In this document: piece by piece, positions 7,237-14,895 of the stretch | How the letters are laid out: every line of letters begins with the position of its first letter | How positions within the stretch are numbered: position 1 is the stretch's first letter | Virus record (IMG/VR): IMGVR_UViG_3300046516_000399 | Location: 1 to 25,673 of that record | Source of the DNA: a virus | Reading direction: 5' to 3' (one strand) | Length of the DNA stretch: 25,673 nucleotides | Program-made: the position numbers and the translations under genes | Notes under the pieces: generated by a model | Seen by the model: the letters and a program-made list of their open reading frames with translations, nothing else | Database searches by the model: none | What the model was told of the DNA's origin: nothing

Positions 7237-7333
7237 ACCCTGGGAGAGCGGCTCCCAGGGTCCCCGCGTTTCCGCAGGTCAGGACCCTGGGAGCCGGGGA
7301 ACGCCCTAAGTACAACCAGAACGCTCCCAGGGT
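7237..7333 (+). repeat. Array of four CTCCCAGGGT sites in alternating orientation
   Basis: The 142-base gap before the polymerase gene holds four exact copies of a 10-mer: ACCCTGGGAG at 7237-7246, CTCCCAGGGT at 7252-7261, ACCCTGGGAG at 7284-7293, and CTCCCAGGGT at 7324-7333. Copies 2 and 3 extend to a 14-bp perfect inverted repeat (7250-7263 with 7282-7295). The copies can pair as three mutually exclusive hairpins (1+2, 2+3 or 3+4). Possible roles are regulator binding sites, an origin-like iteron set between primase-helicase and polymerase, or an RNA attenuator. Confidence 0.85.
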
Positions 7334-7357
7334 CCCCACCCACAGAGAGGAATCACC

Positions 7358-9316
7358 ATGCTCGTGACAGACCGAACCACCCTCGCCACCATCATCGAAG
7401 ACGTGCTCCGCCTCACCCCCGAGGAGAGCATCGCCATCGACACCGAGACGAGCGGGCTGCACACGTACCAGGACGACTACGCCATCGGGATGAGCCTCAC
7501 CTACCCAGGCGAGATCGTGCCCGAGGGCGAGGAGCCCATCCTGCTCGATTGGTACATCCCGATCAACTCGCCCGACTCGATCAACTTCGACGTGCGGGAG
7601 CTGGTCGAGGCGCTCGCCGCCACGAAGGCGGAGCACGTCTTCCACCACGCCGAGTTCGACTGGGCCGTGCTCGCCAAGGCGTCGGGCGGTGTGGAGCTAC
7701 ACGAGCACCGCTACTGGGACACGCAGACGATCGACTGGCTGCTGGACGAGAACAACGACCATCGACTGAAGGAGGGGCTCGGCGTCCGGTACTTCGGCAT
7801 CGAGGCCAAGGACAAGAAGGACGAGCTGAAGGCCATCATCAACGGCCGCCGGTGGCAGGATGTCTACAAGGAGCTGCGCAACGGTGACGACCCGCAGTAC
7901 ACCGGGCGGGGCACGACCGAGGCGGCCAAGGCGGAGGCACAGCGCATCGCCGAGGAGAGCAAGCGGTCGTGGGGCTCACTGACAGCCGCAGAGACGCACG
8001 AGTACGCCGAGAAGGACACGAACCTCACCTACCGTGCCCGGTTCGAGCAGGCCAAGCAGATCGAGAACTGGCACCACTACCAGATCGCCACGGACGTGCG
8101 CCCCGACATCGAGCGCGAGTTCGCCTTCCAGCGGGTGCTCTACAAGATGATGAAGGTCGGCATCAAGGTGAACCCGCTCGCCGCCGAGAATAGCCGCGCA
8201 CGGGCGCTGGACCGCATCGCTGAGATCGAGCCGCTGTTCGACGGCGTGAACCTGGCGAGCACGAAGCAACTGCGCGAGCTGATCTACGACACCTGGGGGG
8301 TGCCGATTACGAAGCGCACGAAGGGCGGCGAGGGCTCAACCGACAAAGACACGCTGCAAGAGCTGGAGGGCTCGCACCCGAACGTGGATGCCATCCTCGA
8401 ATACCGCAGCCTTACCAAGGCCGTCGGCACGTACTACAACGCGCTCATCACGAAGCGCGACGCCGGTGACCGCATCCACACGAGCTTTGCCATGAACCGC
8501 ACGGTGACCGGGCGGCTCTCGTCGTCCGACCCGAACCTCCAGAACATCCCGAAGCAGAGCACCAACGCCGAGGTGCGTGCGGTGTTCGTGGCCGAGCCCG
8601 GCCTGGAGCTGTGGGAGTACGACCTGAGCGCCGCCGAGATGCGGGTGATGGCCGGGTGGTCGGGTGACGAGGCGTTGACCGCCGCCGTGCTCGACCCGTC
8701 GATCGACGTGCACCTTCAGACCGCCATCGGGATATGGGGCGAAGCCGTCGTCACCGAGTCGAAGGACTCGATCGAGAAGTACCGCACGCTGGCGAAGAAC
8801 GTCGGCTACGGCTACCCCTACGGCATCGGCGAACGCAAGATCGCCGGGTACATCGTGAAGGGCACCGGGCGACCGGTGAACGACTCCGATGTAGCGCAGG
8901 GCAAGCTCATCAAGAGCGGCTACGAGCGCACCTACCCCGGCTTGGCTCGGCTGATGAAGGGCACGCAGCGCGAGGTCGAGCGCCTCGGGTACATCCCGCT
9001 GCACGTTCCCGGCAGGTTCCGGCGGTATAAGGGTCCCGGCTACCGGGTTTGGGAGACTTATACGGCGCTCAACAGCATCGTGCAGGGAGCCATCGGCGAG
9101 TTCGTGAAGGACGTGATGCTGCGCTTCGACCCGCACCCTTTGCACGGCGGCACCGGGGTGTGTAGGATGGCGCTCCAGATTCACGACTCCCTCGTAATCG
9201 AGGTAGTTCCTGGGAATGGAGAGCGCGTGCTCGGTGTTCTCCAAGAGATCGCAGACGACATCAACCCGTTCCCGCTCCGCATGGAGTGGGACGCCAAGCA
9301 ATGGGGAGCCAAGTGA
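7358..9316 (+). CDS. Family A DNA polymerase with 3'-5' exonuclease
   Basis: A 652-residue polymerase I-type replicative DNA polymerase. The proofreading exonuclease begins with D28-x-E30 (AIDTETSG). Polymerase motif A is YDLSAAEMR with D422. The O-helix motif B reads R476-x3-K480-x3-Y484-x3-Y488-G, with Tyr at the place where E. coli Pol I has Phe762 and T7 has Tyr. Motif C is QIHDS with H609 and D610, where Ser replaces the usual Glu after HD. There is no room for a 5'-3' exonuclease domain, as in many phage Pol A proteins. Start ATG 7358 follows GAGAGG. Confidence 0.95.
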   Translation: MLVTDRTTLATIIEDVLRLTPEESIAIDTETSGLHTYQDDYAIGMSLTYPGEIVPEGEEPILLDWYIPINSPDSINFDVRELVEALAATKAEHVFHHAEFDWAVLAKASGGVELHEHRYWDTQTIDWLLDENNDHRLKEGLGVRYFGIEAKDKKDELKAIINGRRWQDVYKELRNGDDPQYTGRGTTEAAKAEAQRIAEESKRSWGSLTAAETHEYAEKDTNLTYRARFEQAKQIENWHHYQIATDVRPDIEREFAFQRVLYKMMKVGIKVNPLAAENSRARALDRIAEIEPLFDGVNLASTKQLRELIYDTWGVPITKRTKGGEGSTDKDTLQELEGSHPNVDAILEYRSLTKAVGTYYNALITKRDAGDRIHTSFAMNRTVTGRLSSSDPNLQNIPKQSTNAEVRAVFVAEPGLELWEYDLSAAEMRVMAGWSGDEALTAAVLDPSIDVHLQTAIGIWGEAVVTESKDSIEKYRTLAKNVGYGYPYGIGERKIAGYIVKGTGRPVNDSDVAQGKLIKSGYERTYPGLARLMKGTQREVERLGYIPLHVPGRFRRYKGPGYRVWETYTALNSIVQGAIGEFVKDVMLRFDPHPLHGGTGVCRMALQIHDSLVIEVVPGNGERVLGVLQEIADDINPFPLRMEWDAKQWGAK

Positions 9317-9732
9317 CGACTCAGACGCTCAACATCGACATCCTGAACTTCCCTGCCTACATCGCGCAGGAGCACAGCCACGGCCGACAGGTCTTCACGG
9401 CCTGGGCGACCCATAACGACCCTAACGAGACGGAGGCCGTGGCCGCGTACAAGTACAAGAAGGCGCACACCGACGGGCGCAGATACAGCCAGTACAACGT
9501 CGTGGTCGTGTACCGCAACAAGTTCGGCACCGAGTGGTCGCGCACCTTCGAGGACGGGAAGATCATCGTGGTCGTTCCGCTGGGCCGACGAACCGACCAG
9601 GCAATCGCAGACCTGATCACTGCGATAACTCGTGCACCGATGAGTGCTGTGAGCCTCAGCTACAAGGACTCCATCCGAGAGAGCCTGAGCGAGCTTCAGA
9701 TACACCTCGACCGTGAGCGTGCAGCGCGATGA
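9313..9732 (+). CDS. Hypothetical protein, 139 aa
   Basis: GTG 9313 gives a GTGA overlap with the polymerase stop and has GGGGAG (9303-9308) upstream. ATG 9301 is an alternative adding four residues but lacks a ribosome site. The protein has beta strands alternating with charged turns (VVVVYRNKFGTEWSRTF) and a helical C-terminus. No family is recognised. Its close coupling to the polymerase suggests a replication-linked role, but nothing in the sequence proves it. Confidence 0.78.
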   Translation: MTTQTLNIDILNFPAYIAQEHSHGRQVFTAWATHNDPNETEAVAAYKYKKAHTDGRRYSQYNVVVVYRNKFGTEWSRTFEDGKIIVVVPLGRRTDQAIADLITAITRAPMSAVSLSYKDSIRESLSELQIHLDRERAAR

Positions 9733-10031
9733 AGAACGCCTCGCACGAGTCCTGTCTCGCCGGGTGGGAGCTGTTCAAGGCGGCGGCCGAGCTGATGCCC
9801 GGCTGCACGTTCGGGCACGTCCGCAGCGGACGAGTGCCGTGGCCCGACCACGACGTGATTGGTCGTCGTCTCATCAACCGCGGGCTCGACCCGGTGAGCG
9901 CGAGCACCTTCGCCGGCTTCAAGCGCCTGTTCCGTGAGGGCAGGGATTACAAGACGCGCAACGAGGTGCACTACCCCAACATCACGCCCGATCCTGATTG
10001 GGTTCCGGTGGCGTTCGGGGCGTACGAATGA
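9729..10031 (+). CDS. Hypothetical protein, 100 aa
   Basis: ATGA overlap with the previous gene. The protein is basic in the middle (VIGRRLINRG, FKRLFREGRDYKTRN) and could be nucleic-acid binding, but no motif is diagnostic. I do not recognise a family. Confidence 0.75.
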   Translation: MKNASHESCLAGWELFKAAAELMPGCTFGHVRSGRVPWPDHDVIGRRLINRGLDPVSASTFAGFKRLFREGRDYKTRNEVHYPNITPDPDWVPVAFGAYE

Positions 10032-10285
10032 TCCGCTGGCTGCTGCGAGAGCTGCGGCGCATCCGTGAGGGCTATGGTCCGGCGCGCCCCGAGGACTTCA
10101 CCGGCGAGGACCGATACCCTCCCTGCTTCGTGTTCTACGACGAACTGGCTGACGTACCCGAGGAGGTGTGGGACGCGCTGGAGCCCGACGACCTGCACCT
10201 CACGTTCCCGGCGTGGGAGAAGCCAACGCCGGTCGTGGAGGACGACCCGTGGGCCGAGTGGCACGACCACGGAGGCGAGGGGTGA
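10028..10285 (+). CDS. Small protein with MIRWL start, 85 aa (copy 1)
   Basis: ATGA overlap with the previous gene. The N-terminus is basic and tryptophan-bearing (MIRWLLRELRRI) and the rest is acidic and proline-rich. The first 15 bases after the first letter of the start codon (TGATCCGCTGGCTGC) recur exactly at the start of the next gene, although the proteins diverge afterwards. No family is recognised. The start is fixed by the overlap. Confidence 0.72.
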   Translation: MIRWLLRELRRIREGYGPARPEDFTGEDRYPPCFVFYDELADVPEEVWDALEPDDLHLTFPAWEKPTPVVEDDPWAEWHDHGGEG

Positions 10286-10542
10286 TCCGCTGGCTGCGTA
10301 AGCTGGCGTGGTGGCGCAAGCTGGCGTGGTGGCGCAAGACTGCGCCCGACGATCGGTGGTGGGAAGACGGCTGGCCGGTGTCGGTGCTGCCGTTCTCCGG
10401 CGTGTTCCAGGTGGTGATGCGACGCCAGGTGTGCGCCGCTGAGTGGGAGATGACGCTCGACCTGCACCGCCAGGTGTGGGGTGACCCATACAGCTCGCCG
10501 TGGCCTCGCAAGGAGCTGACCGGGCTGCGTGGCATCCTGTGA
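10282..10542 (+). CDS. Small Trp-rich protein with MIRWL start, 86 aa (copy 2)
   Basis: GTGA overlap with the previous gene and the same opening as that gene (MIRWL). Residues 7-18 contain a duplicated KLAWWR unit from an 18-base tandem repeat, giving an amphipathic Trp/Arg/Lys-rich segment that could associate with membranes or nucleic acid. The remainder is a compact unknown region with more Trp residues. It looks like a partial duplicate of the preceding gene's start joined to another body. Confidence 0.7.
   Translation: MIRWLRKLAWWRKLAWWRKTAPDDRWWEDGWPVSVLPFSGVFQVVMRRQVCAAEWEMTLDLHRQVWGDPYSSPWPRKELTGLRGIL
10300..10335 (+). repeat. 18-bp perfect tandem duplication inside a gene
   Basis: AAGCTGGCGTGGTGGCGC occurs twice head to tail (10300-10317 and 10318-10335), followed by another AAG. 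It is in frame and encodes KLAWWR twice. This is most simply a recent slippage duplication. Confidence 0.95.
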
Positions 10543-10907
10543 GCTGGTCGTCCGAGCTGAAGCGGCGCTACAACATGAGCGTCGAGGAGTACAAGGAGCT
10601 GCTTGACAAGCAAGGTGGGCGCTGCGCGTTCTGTCGCAAGAAGCCGCGCGCCCGTGACCCTCGCCTCGCGGTCGATCACGACCACCGAAGCGGCCTGGTG
10701 CGCGGCCTGCTCTGCAAGCGTTGCAACCACGACTTGCTCGGCTTCTTCGGCGAAGACCCGGACTACTACCAGCGCATCGCCGACTACCTGCGTCGGCCAC
10801 CTGCGCGCGCGCTGTTCAGTGCTAAGTTTGTCCCTGACTCGATCGGGAATGTTCTCGGCGAGCAAGCGGTTCTACCAGCATCACCCAACGAAAGGAGAGC
10901 TACATGA
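10539..10907 (+). CDS. Endonuclease VII-like HNH nuclease (copy 1)
   Basis: A 122-residue nuclease of the T4 endonuclease VII (gp49) type, which cuts branched DNA such as Holliday junctions. The zinc site is C29-x2-C32 with C59-x2-C62. The catalytic block is VDHDH (D46, H47, D48, H49), followed by GLVRGLLC and N63, the usual family pattern. GTGA overlap with the previous gene fixes the start. In the replication context a junction resolvase is likely; a free-standing homing-type role is the alternative. The C-terminal about 35 residues are unlike the second copy at 13887. Confidence 0.9.
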   Translation: MSWSSELKRRYNMSVEEYKELLDKQGGRCAFCRKKPRARDPRLAVDHDHRSGLVRGLLCKRCNHDLLGFFGEDPDYYQRIADYLRRPPARALFSAKFVPDSIGNVLGEQAVLPASPNERRAT

Positions 10908-11092
10908 GGGCAAGCGTCCACAAGATCACGAACGACTGCTTCCGGGTGTCGTTCACTCCGACCGGCTTCGGCTCTCCCGTCGCAGAGGTGCTCGTCACCT
11001 CCGGCGGGAAGGCGCGCAACATCAAGCGGACGTACGACAAGTACGGCGAAGTTTCCCAGTCGGTGGTCGGCCAGATCATCCCCGTTACCTGA
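10904..11092 (+). CDS. Small basic protein, 62 aa
   Basis: ATGA overlap with the nuclease gene, with a strong AAAGGAG site just upstream inside that gene. It is predicted to be mostly beta strands with a basic stretch (GGKARNIKRTYDKYGE). No family is recognised. A small DNA- or RNA-binding protein would fit the charge pattern. Confidence 0.75.
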   Translation: MRASVHKITNDCFRVSFTPTGFGSPVAEVLVTSGGKARNIKRTYDKYGEVSQSVVGQIIPVT

Positions 11093-11340
11093 TGTCGGTG
11101 CTGTCGGTCCTTGCTTATGGTGCGGACGCCGCAGTTCTCGCCACGTACTGGCACCTAGCGAGGACCGGGAGCGCACGACTGTTCCACTGGGCGAACGCCA
11201 TCGGGTGTTTGCCGCTCATCGGCGTCGAGCTGGTCGCCCACCTCTACCAGCCACTCATTCTGTCCGTAGCCTTCGGCATCATCGGTGCCCTGGGAGTCTG
11301 GAAGGACCACCATGCCTCGCAAGATCACACCCAAGCCTGA
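11092..11340 (+). CDS. Small three-helix membrane protein, 82 aa
   Basis: TGATG overlap with the previous gene. Three hydrophobic segments at about residues 4-23, 30-49 and 55-70 are joined by short polar loops. The arrangement resembles CBU_0592-type small membrane proteins, whose role is unknown. The last 29 bases overlap the next gene in another frame. Confidence 0.75.
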   Translation: MSVLSVLAYGADAAVLATYWHLARTGSARLFHWANAIGCLPLIGVELVAHLYQPLILSVAFGIIGALGVWKDHHASQDHTQA

Positions 11341-11530
11341 GCCCCAGCTCGGGGCGTACGAGCTGGAGCACATCGCCGTCGCGCTTCGACACCTCAACGA
11401 CTCTGACCCCAGCCCGGCTGTCGAAGGTCCAGTCTCGCTCCTCGTGGAGACGATCGAGCCGAACGTCCGAGTGTGGGCAGACCGCAGCGAGGAAGAAGGA
11501 TGGACGTTCATCGACTGGGAGCTGGCCTGA
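11312..11530 (+). CDS. Hypothetical acidic protein, 72 aa
   Basis: ATG 11312 with GAAGGA (11301-11306) upstream, overlapping the previous gene by 29 bases. After a short basic, Pro-rich start (MPRKITPKPEPQ) the protein is acidic with a central helix. It ends in a TGATG overlap with the HD-kinase gene. No family is recognised. Confidence 0.7.
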   Translation: MPRKITPKPEPQLGAYELEHIAVALRHLNDSDPSPAVEGPVSLLVETIEPNVRVWADRSEEEGWTFIDWELA

Positions 11531-12663
11531 TGGGCCTCGACGCCAACGGTCTTCACGAAGACCGGCCCAACGCCATCACGACGTGGACTGGGCTCAAGGT
11601 CGAGCCGCTCAACATCCATCGTGACGACATCCAGATCAAAGACATCGCCCACGCCCTCGCCCGGCTCTGCCGGTACAACGGGCACGTCGAGCACTACTAC
11701 TCCGTGGCTCGGCACTCCGTGCTCGTGAGCGAGGCGCTGGACGGCACCGGCTACGAGCTGGCCGGGCTGATGCACGACGCCGCCGAGGCGTACTTGGGCG
11801 ACCTCGTGCGTCCGCTGAAGACGGCCGACACCTTCGCCGCCTTCCGTGAGGCTGACCAGACCCTCGACGCCGCCATCGCTGCCCGGTTCGTGCTCCCCTG
11901 GCCGCAGCCCGCTGCTGTGCTCGAAGCCGACCGCAAGCTCCTGCTGGAGGGCGAGCTGCCCTACCCCGGCGGCCTGCGCTGGACGCACGACAGCACTCCG
12001 CAGCAGGATGAGCGCGACTTCCTCCGCCGGTACTACGAGCTGACCGGGATCGACAACGGGAGCCAGTCGCCGACGAAGACCCTGCTCATCGGCCTGTCGG
12101 GCTACGCCCGGTCGGGCAAGGACACCGCCGCCCGTGTGCTGATGGAGCACTTCCGCTTCGAGCGGGTGGCGTTCGCCGACAATCTGAGGGATGTGCTGTA
12201 CGCCCTCAACCCGGTAGCTGTGTGGGAGGCCGTCTACGACGAGTTCGGCGTGGTGGACGGCGAGGCTCGCCGGGTGCAGGACATCGTGGACTCCATCGGC
12301 TGGGATCAGGCGAAGATTGTCTACCCCGAGATCAGGGAGCTGCTGCAACGTCTTGGCACGGAGGCCGGGCGCAAGGTGCTCGGCGAGAACGTGTGGGTGG
12401 ACGCCGCGATGCGCGACCTCAATCCCGCCAAGCGTTACGTCTTCACTGACGTGCGGCACCCCAACGAGTACGACGCCATCAAGGCGGCTGGCGGCGAAGT
12501 GTGGCGCATCACACGACCCGGCGTTGCGCCGGTGAACCAGCACCCGTCGGAGACGGCACTCGACACGCACCACTTCGACCGGGTAGTCGTCAACTCCACC
12601 TCGATTCAGGCGTTCGACCGTGCGGTGCACACCGCTGCGGCGGGCCTGTTCCTGAAGCGGTAG
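11530..12663 (+). CDS. Fusion: HD-domain phosphohydrolase + deoxynucleoside monophosphate kinase
   Basis: A 377-residue two-domain protein. Residues 30-170 are an HD hydrolase of the YfbR/phage type: H62 in SVARHSVLVSE, H82-D83, E86 in GLMHDAAEAYLGD, and a later Asp (D109 or D113). Such domains remove phosphate from deoxynucleotides. Residues about 185-377 are a T4 gp1-like dNMP kinase with Walker A GLSGYARSGKDT at 188-199 (K197), a VAFADNLR segment, GTEAGRKVLGENVWVDAA, and TDVRHPNEYDAI, all typical of phage dNMP kinases. One polypeptide thus carries domains that could add and remove phosphate on deoxynucleotides, shaping the dNTP pool. Start ATG 11530 is fixed by the TGATG overlap. No internal stop or frameshift is seen at the join. 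Confidence 0.88.
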   Translation: MGLDANGLHEDRPNAITTWTGLKVEPLNIHRDDIQIKDIAHALARLCRYNGHVEHYYSVARHSVLVSEALDGTGYELAGLMHDAAEAYLGDLVRPLKTADTFAAFREADQTLDAAIAARFVLPWPQPAAVLEADRKLLLEGELPYPGGLRWTHDSTPQQDERDFLRRYYELTGIDNGSQSPTKTLLIGLSGYARSGKDTAARVLMEHFRFERVAFADNLRDVLYALNPVAVWEAVYDEFGVVDGEARRVQDIVDSIGWDQAKIVYPEIRELLQRLGTEAGRKVLGENVWVDAAMRDLNPAKRYVFTDVRHPNEYDAIKAAGGEVWRITRPGVAPVNQHPSETALDTHHFDRVVVNSTSIQAFDRAVHTAAAGLFLKR

Positions 12664-12676
12664 GCTGGACCCTCAC

Positions 12677-13483
12677 ATGGCACCCAAGCTGATCGTCCCC
12701 AACACGCACATCATCATCCCCGACACGCAGGTCGCCCCCGGTGTGGACACCACGCACCTGGAGTGGGTTGGGCAGTACATCCACGACAAGTACGCCGGGC
12801 GCGACGGGATCAAGGTGATCCACCTCGGCGACCACTACGACCTTCCGAGCCTTTCCTGGTACGACCGAGGGAAGCGCAGCATGGAGGGCCGTCGTCTGGA
12901 GGCCGACATCGAAGCCGGGAACGACGGCATGGACAAGCTCACGTTCCCGTTCTACGAGGACCACTTCGAGCAATACCTGCTCCGTGGCAACCACGAGGAC
13001 CGGCTCACCCGAGCGATGGACGACCACCCGCAGCTCGAAGGCGTGCTCGACTTCGCACAGTTCAACGACACGCTGTGGGGCTGGGACGTTCAGGACTTCA
13101 AGGAGGTGCTCAACCTCGACGGCGTGGCGTACAGCCACTTCTTCTACCAGCCGATGAGCGGACGCCCGTACGGCGGCAACAACGTCGAGACGCTGCTCGG
13201 GAAGATCGGCCAGAGCTTCACGCAGGGGCACCGACAGGGCCTCTGGTACGGCCTGCGCAACGTGCTCGGCGGTATCCACCAGGGCCTCGTCGCCGGGAGC
13301 TGCTACACACACCACGAGGAGTACAAGGGGCCGCAGGCGAACAGCCACTGGCGTGGCATCATCGTGAAGTACAACGTCGTCGGCGGGCAGTACGACCCCA
13401 AGTTCGTGAGCCTCGACAGCCTCTGCCAGCGGTACGAGGGCATGACCCTTGCCGCCTGGAAGAAGCGCAAGAGGCTGGCGTGA
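12677..13483 (+). CDS. Calcineurin-like metallophosphoesterase
   Basis: A 268-residue metal-dependent phosphoesterase. The ordered motifs are PDTQ (D16, Q18 in place of the usual DxH), GD-x2-D (D52, D55), GNHE (N105, H106, E107) and GHRQG (H185). Phage members act on nucleotides, 2',3'-cyclic phosphates, or DNA ends; the substrate cannot be told here. The start follows the kinase stop by 13 bases. TAGGCT (which includes that stop) may be a -10 box, but the spacing to ATG is 10, unlike the 6 seen at the leaderless candidates. No clear ribosome site is present. Confidence 0.88.
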   Translation: MAPKLIVPNTHIIIPDTQVAPGVDTTHLEWVGQYIHDKYAGRDGIKVIHLGDHYDLPSLSWYDRGKRSMEGRRLEADIEAGNDGMDKLTFPFYEDHFEQYLLRGNHEDRLTRAMDDHPQLEGVLDFAQFNDTLWGWDVQDFKEVLNLDGVAYSHFFYQPMSGRPYGGNNVETLLGKIGQSFTQGHRQGLWYGLRNVLGGIHQGLVAGSCYTHHEEYKGPQANSHWRGIIVKYNVVGGQYDPKFVSLDSLCQRYEGMTLAAWKKRKRLA

Positions 13484-13890
13484 GCGCCGCCGACGGGATG
13501 CGCACGGACCAGCTCCGGCGCGAGGTCGAGCGGACGGCGAGCAAGAAGCGCGCCGCCTTCTCGGTGGCGATCGACTTCGATGGCACGCTGATGGAGCCCA
13601 CCGGCCGACGCTTCAGCAACTTCGACCTGGGCCGTCCAATGGCGGGCGCTCAGCAGTTCGTCTCTCGGCTCGTGCAGTCGGGCGCGACGTGCTTCGTGCA
13701 CTCCGTCCGAGCAAACGACACCGAGGGTAAGGTTGCGATCACCGCCTGGCTCCGGCGTTACAGCTTCCCCAACATGGAGATCGTTGGGAAGCCGCACGCC
13801 GAGGTCTACGTGGATGACCGAGGTCTGCACTTCGACAACTGGTCGCACGTCTACTCTGAGATAGTTCGACAGAGGGGCCGTGATTCGTGA
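13480..13890 (+). CDS. HAD-superfamily phosphatase
   Basis: A 136-residue haloacid dehalogenase-type hydrolase. Motif I is D32-F-D34-G-T (nucleophile and acid/base), motif II is S75 in FVHSVRAND, and motifs III and IV are K104 and VDD (D112, D113). There is no large cap domain, so macromolecular or nucleotide phosphates are plausible, as for the phosphatase half of polynucleotide kinase. GTGA overlap with the phosphoesterase gene fixes the start and suggests joint function in nucleotide or end processing. Confidence 0.88.
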   Translation: MSAADGMRTDQLRREVERTASKKRAAFSVAIDFDGTLMEPTGRRFSNFDLGRPMAGAQQFVSRLVQSGATCFVHSVRANDTEGKVAITAWLRRYSFPNMEIVGKPHAEVYVDDRGLHFDNWSHVYSEIVRQRGRDS

Positions 13891-14240
13891 GCAACAATAC
13901 GGCTGAGTATGCGCGGGCATGGAGAGCCAACCTCTCCCCTGACCATCGCGCTCGTGTCCTAGCTGGACAACGCCGTGCGGCGCTGAAACGCGTCTACGGT
14001 ATAACGCCGGAACAGTTCGATGCCATGCTCGAAGCGCAGGGCGGGATGTGCGCAATCTGCGGCACCAACAAGCCGGGTGGTAATGGTCGGCGATTTCACG
14101 TCGATCACGACCACGCAACCGGAGTGGTAAGAGGACTTCTCTGCCACAACTGTAATCGTGGCCTGGGATGGTTCGGTGACGACCCAACTACAGTGTCCGT
14201 AGCGGCCGAGTATCTTCGGCTGAAGGGAAGGGAAAGCTGA
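13887..14240 (+). CDS. Endonuclease VII-like HNH nuclease (copy 2)
   Basis: A 117-residue second member of the endonuclease VII family. The zinc site is C55-x2-C58 and C86-x2-C89, with VDHDH at 72-76, GVVRGLLC at 79-86 and N90. It has about 35 extra N-terminal residues and lacks the C-terminal tail of the copy at 10539. The codon choice is looser than in neighbours (for example GGTATAACG, TGTAATCG), which hints at separate acquisition, perhaps as a mobile HNH gene. GTGA overlap with the HAD gene. Confidence 0.88.
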   Translation: MSNNTAEYARAWRANLSPDHRARVLAGQRRAALKRVYGITPEQFDAMLEAQGGMCAICGTNKPGGNGRRFHVDHDHATGVVRGLLCHNCNRGLGWFGDDPTTVSVAAEYLRLKGRES

Positions 14241-14413
14241 TGGAAGTCACGCATCTCACGATCCTCACGACTACCGACGATGATGGCAATGAAGCTGCTG
14301 TCTTCACGGCGTCAATCCTCGATGACACCGGCTACACCTCCCGGTCGTCGGAGTTGTCGAACGAGCAACTCAACGCGCTCTCGGCAATCTTGTTCGCTAA
14401 GGTGCCGAAATGA
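14240..14413 (+). CDS. Small protein, 57 aa
   Basis: A short gene between the second HNH nuclease (TGATG overlap) and the next gene (ATGA overlap). Thr/Asp-rich start (LTILTTTDDDG), probably beta-rich, then a helix. The two perfect overlaps are the main evidence that it is real. No family is recognised. Confidence 0.75.
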   Translation: MEVTHLTILTTTDDDGNEAAVFTASILDDTGYTSRSSELSNEQLNALSAILFAKVPK

Positions 14414-14895
14414 GTGACGAGTTCGACAGCATCATGGCGCAGGCGTTCGACCCGGACTCCTTCGACTCCGAGGACAGCATCGTGGACCACGGCATCCTGC
14501 CCACCACGGTGGACAACCACATGGCCGTGCACCTGCTCGAAGCTGAGATGCAGTTGGCGATCTTCCTCTACGCCCAGGAGTACGCGATCGACTCCGTGGA
14601 GCCCGAGGCTGCTCCCGGCCTGGAGCGCGCGCTGAGGGTCGGGCTGATGGCCTACAACAACGAGTACCGGCACGCACACGGCGCTCAGGAGTTCACCCCC
14701 GAGGCCGTCGGCGACGCAGTGGACACCGAGTTCCTGGCCTGGGTCCGACTCTCCGCCGGGCAGCTCGCTCTCGCACTGGAGCGGTTCCTCGCTGCGCACG
14801 GACTCGACCGGGTGACCGTCATGGTCCACCTGTCCGGGCACGGTTGGTACCCGTTCACCATCGGCGCTGGCTTCGGCCGTCGGGTGGATGGCTGA
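14410..14895 (+). CDS. Hypothetical acidic protein, 161 aa
   Basis: ATGA overlap with the 57-residue gene. Very acidic N-terminus (residues 1-30), then mostly helices (HLLEAEMQLAIFLYAQEYAI; LSAGQLALALERFLAAHGL) and a short beta-rich end. The acidic start could mimic nucleic acid or bind a basic partner, but nothing is diagnostic. No family is recognised. Confidence 0.78.
   Translation: MSDEFDSIMAQAFDPDSFDSEDSIVDHGILPTTVDNHMAVHLLEAEMQLAIFLYAQEYAIDSVEPEAAPGLERALRVGLMAYNNEYRHAHGAQEFTPEAVGDAVDTEFLAWVRLSAGQLALALERFLAAHGLDRVTVMVHLSGHGWYPFTIGAGFGRRVDG

Noticed and set aside
12661-12676. TAGGCTGGACCC as another leaderless promoter
   Set aside because: The spacing to ATG 12677 is 10 bases, not 6, and TAG is the stop codon of the preceding gene; a chance match is likely.
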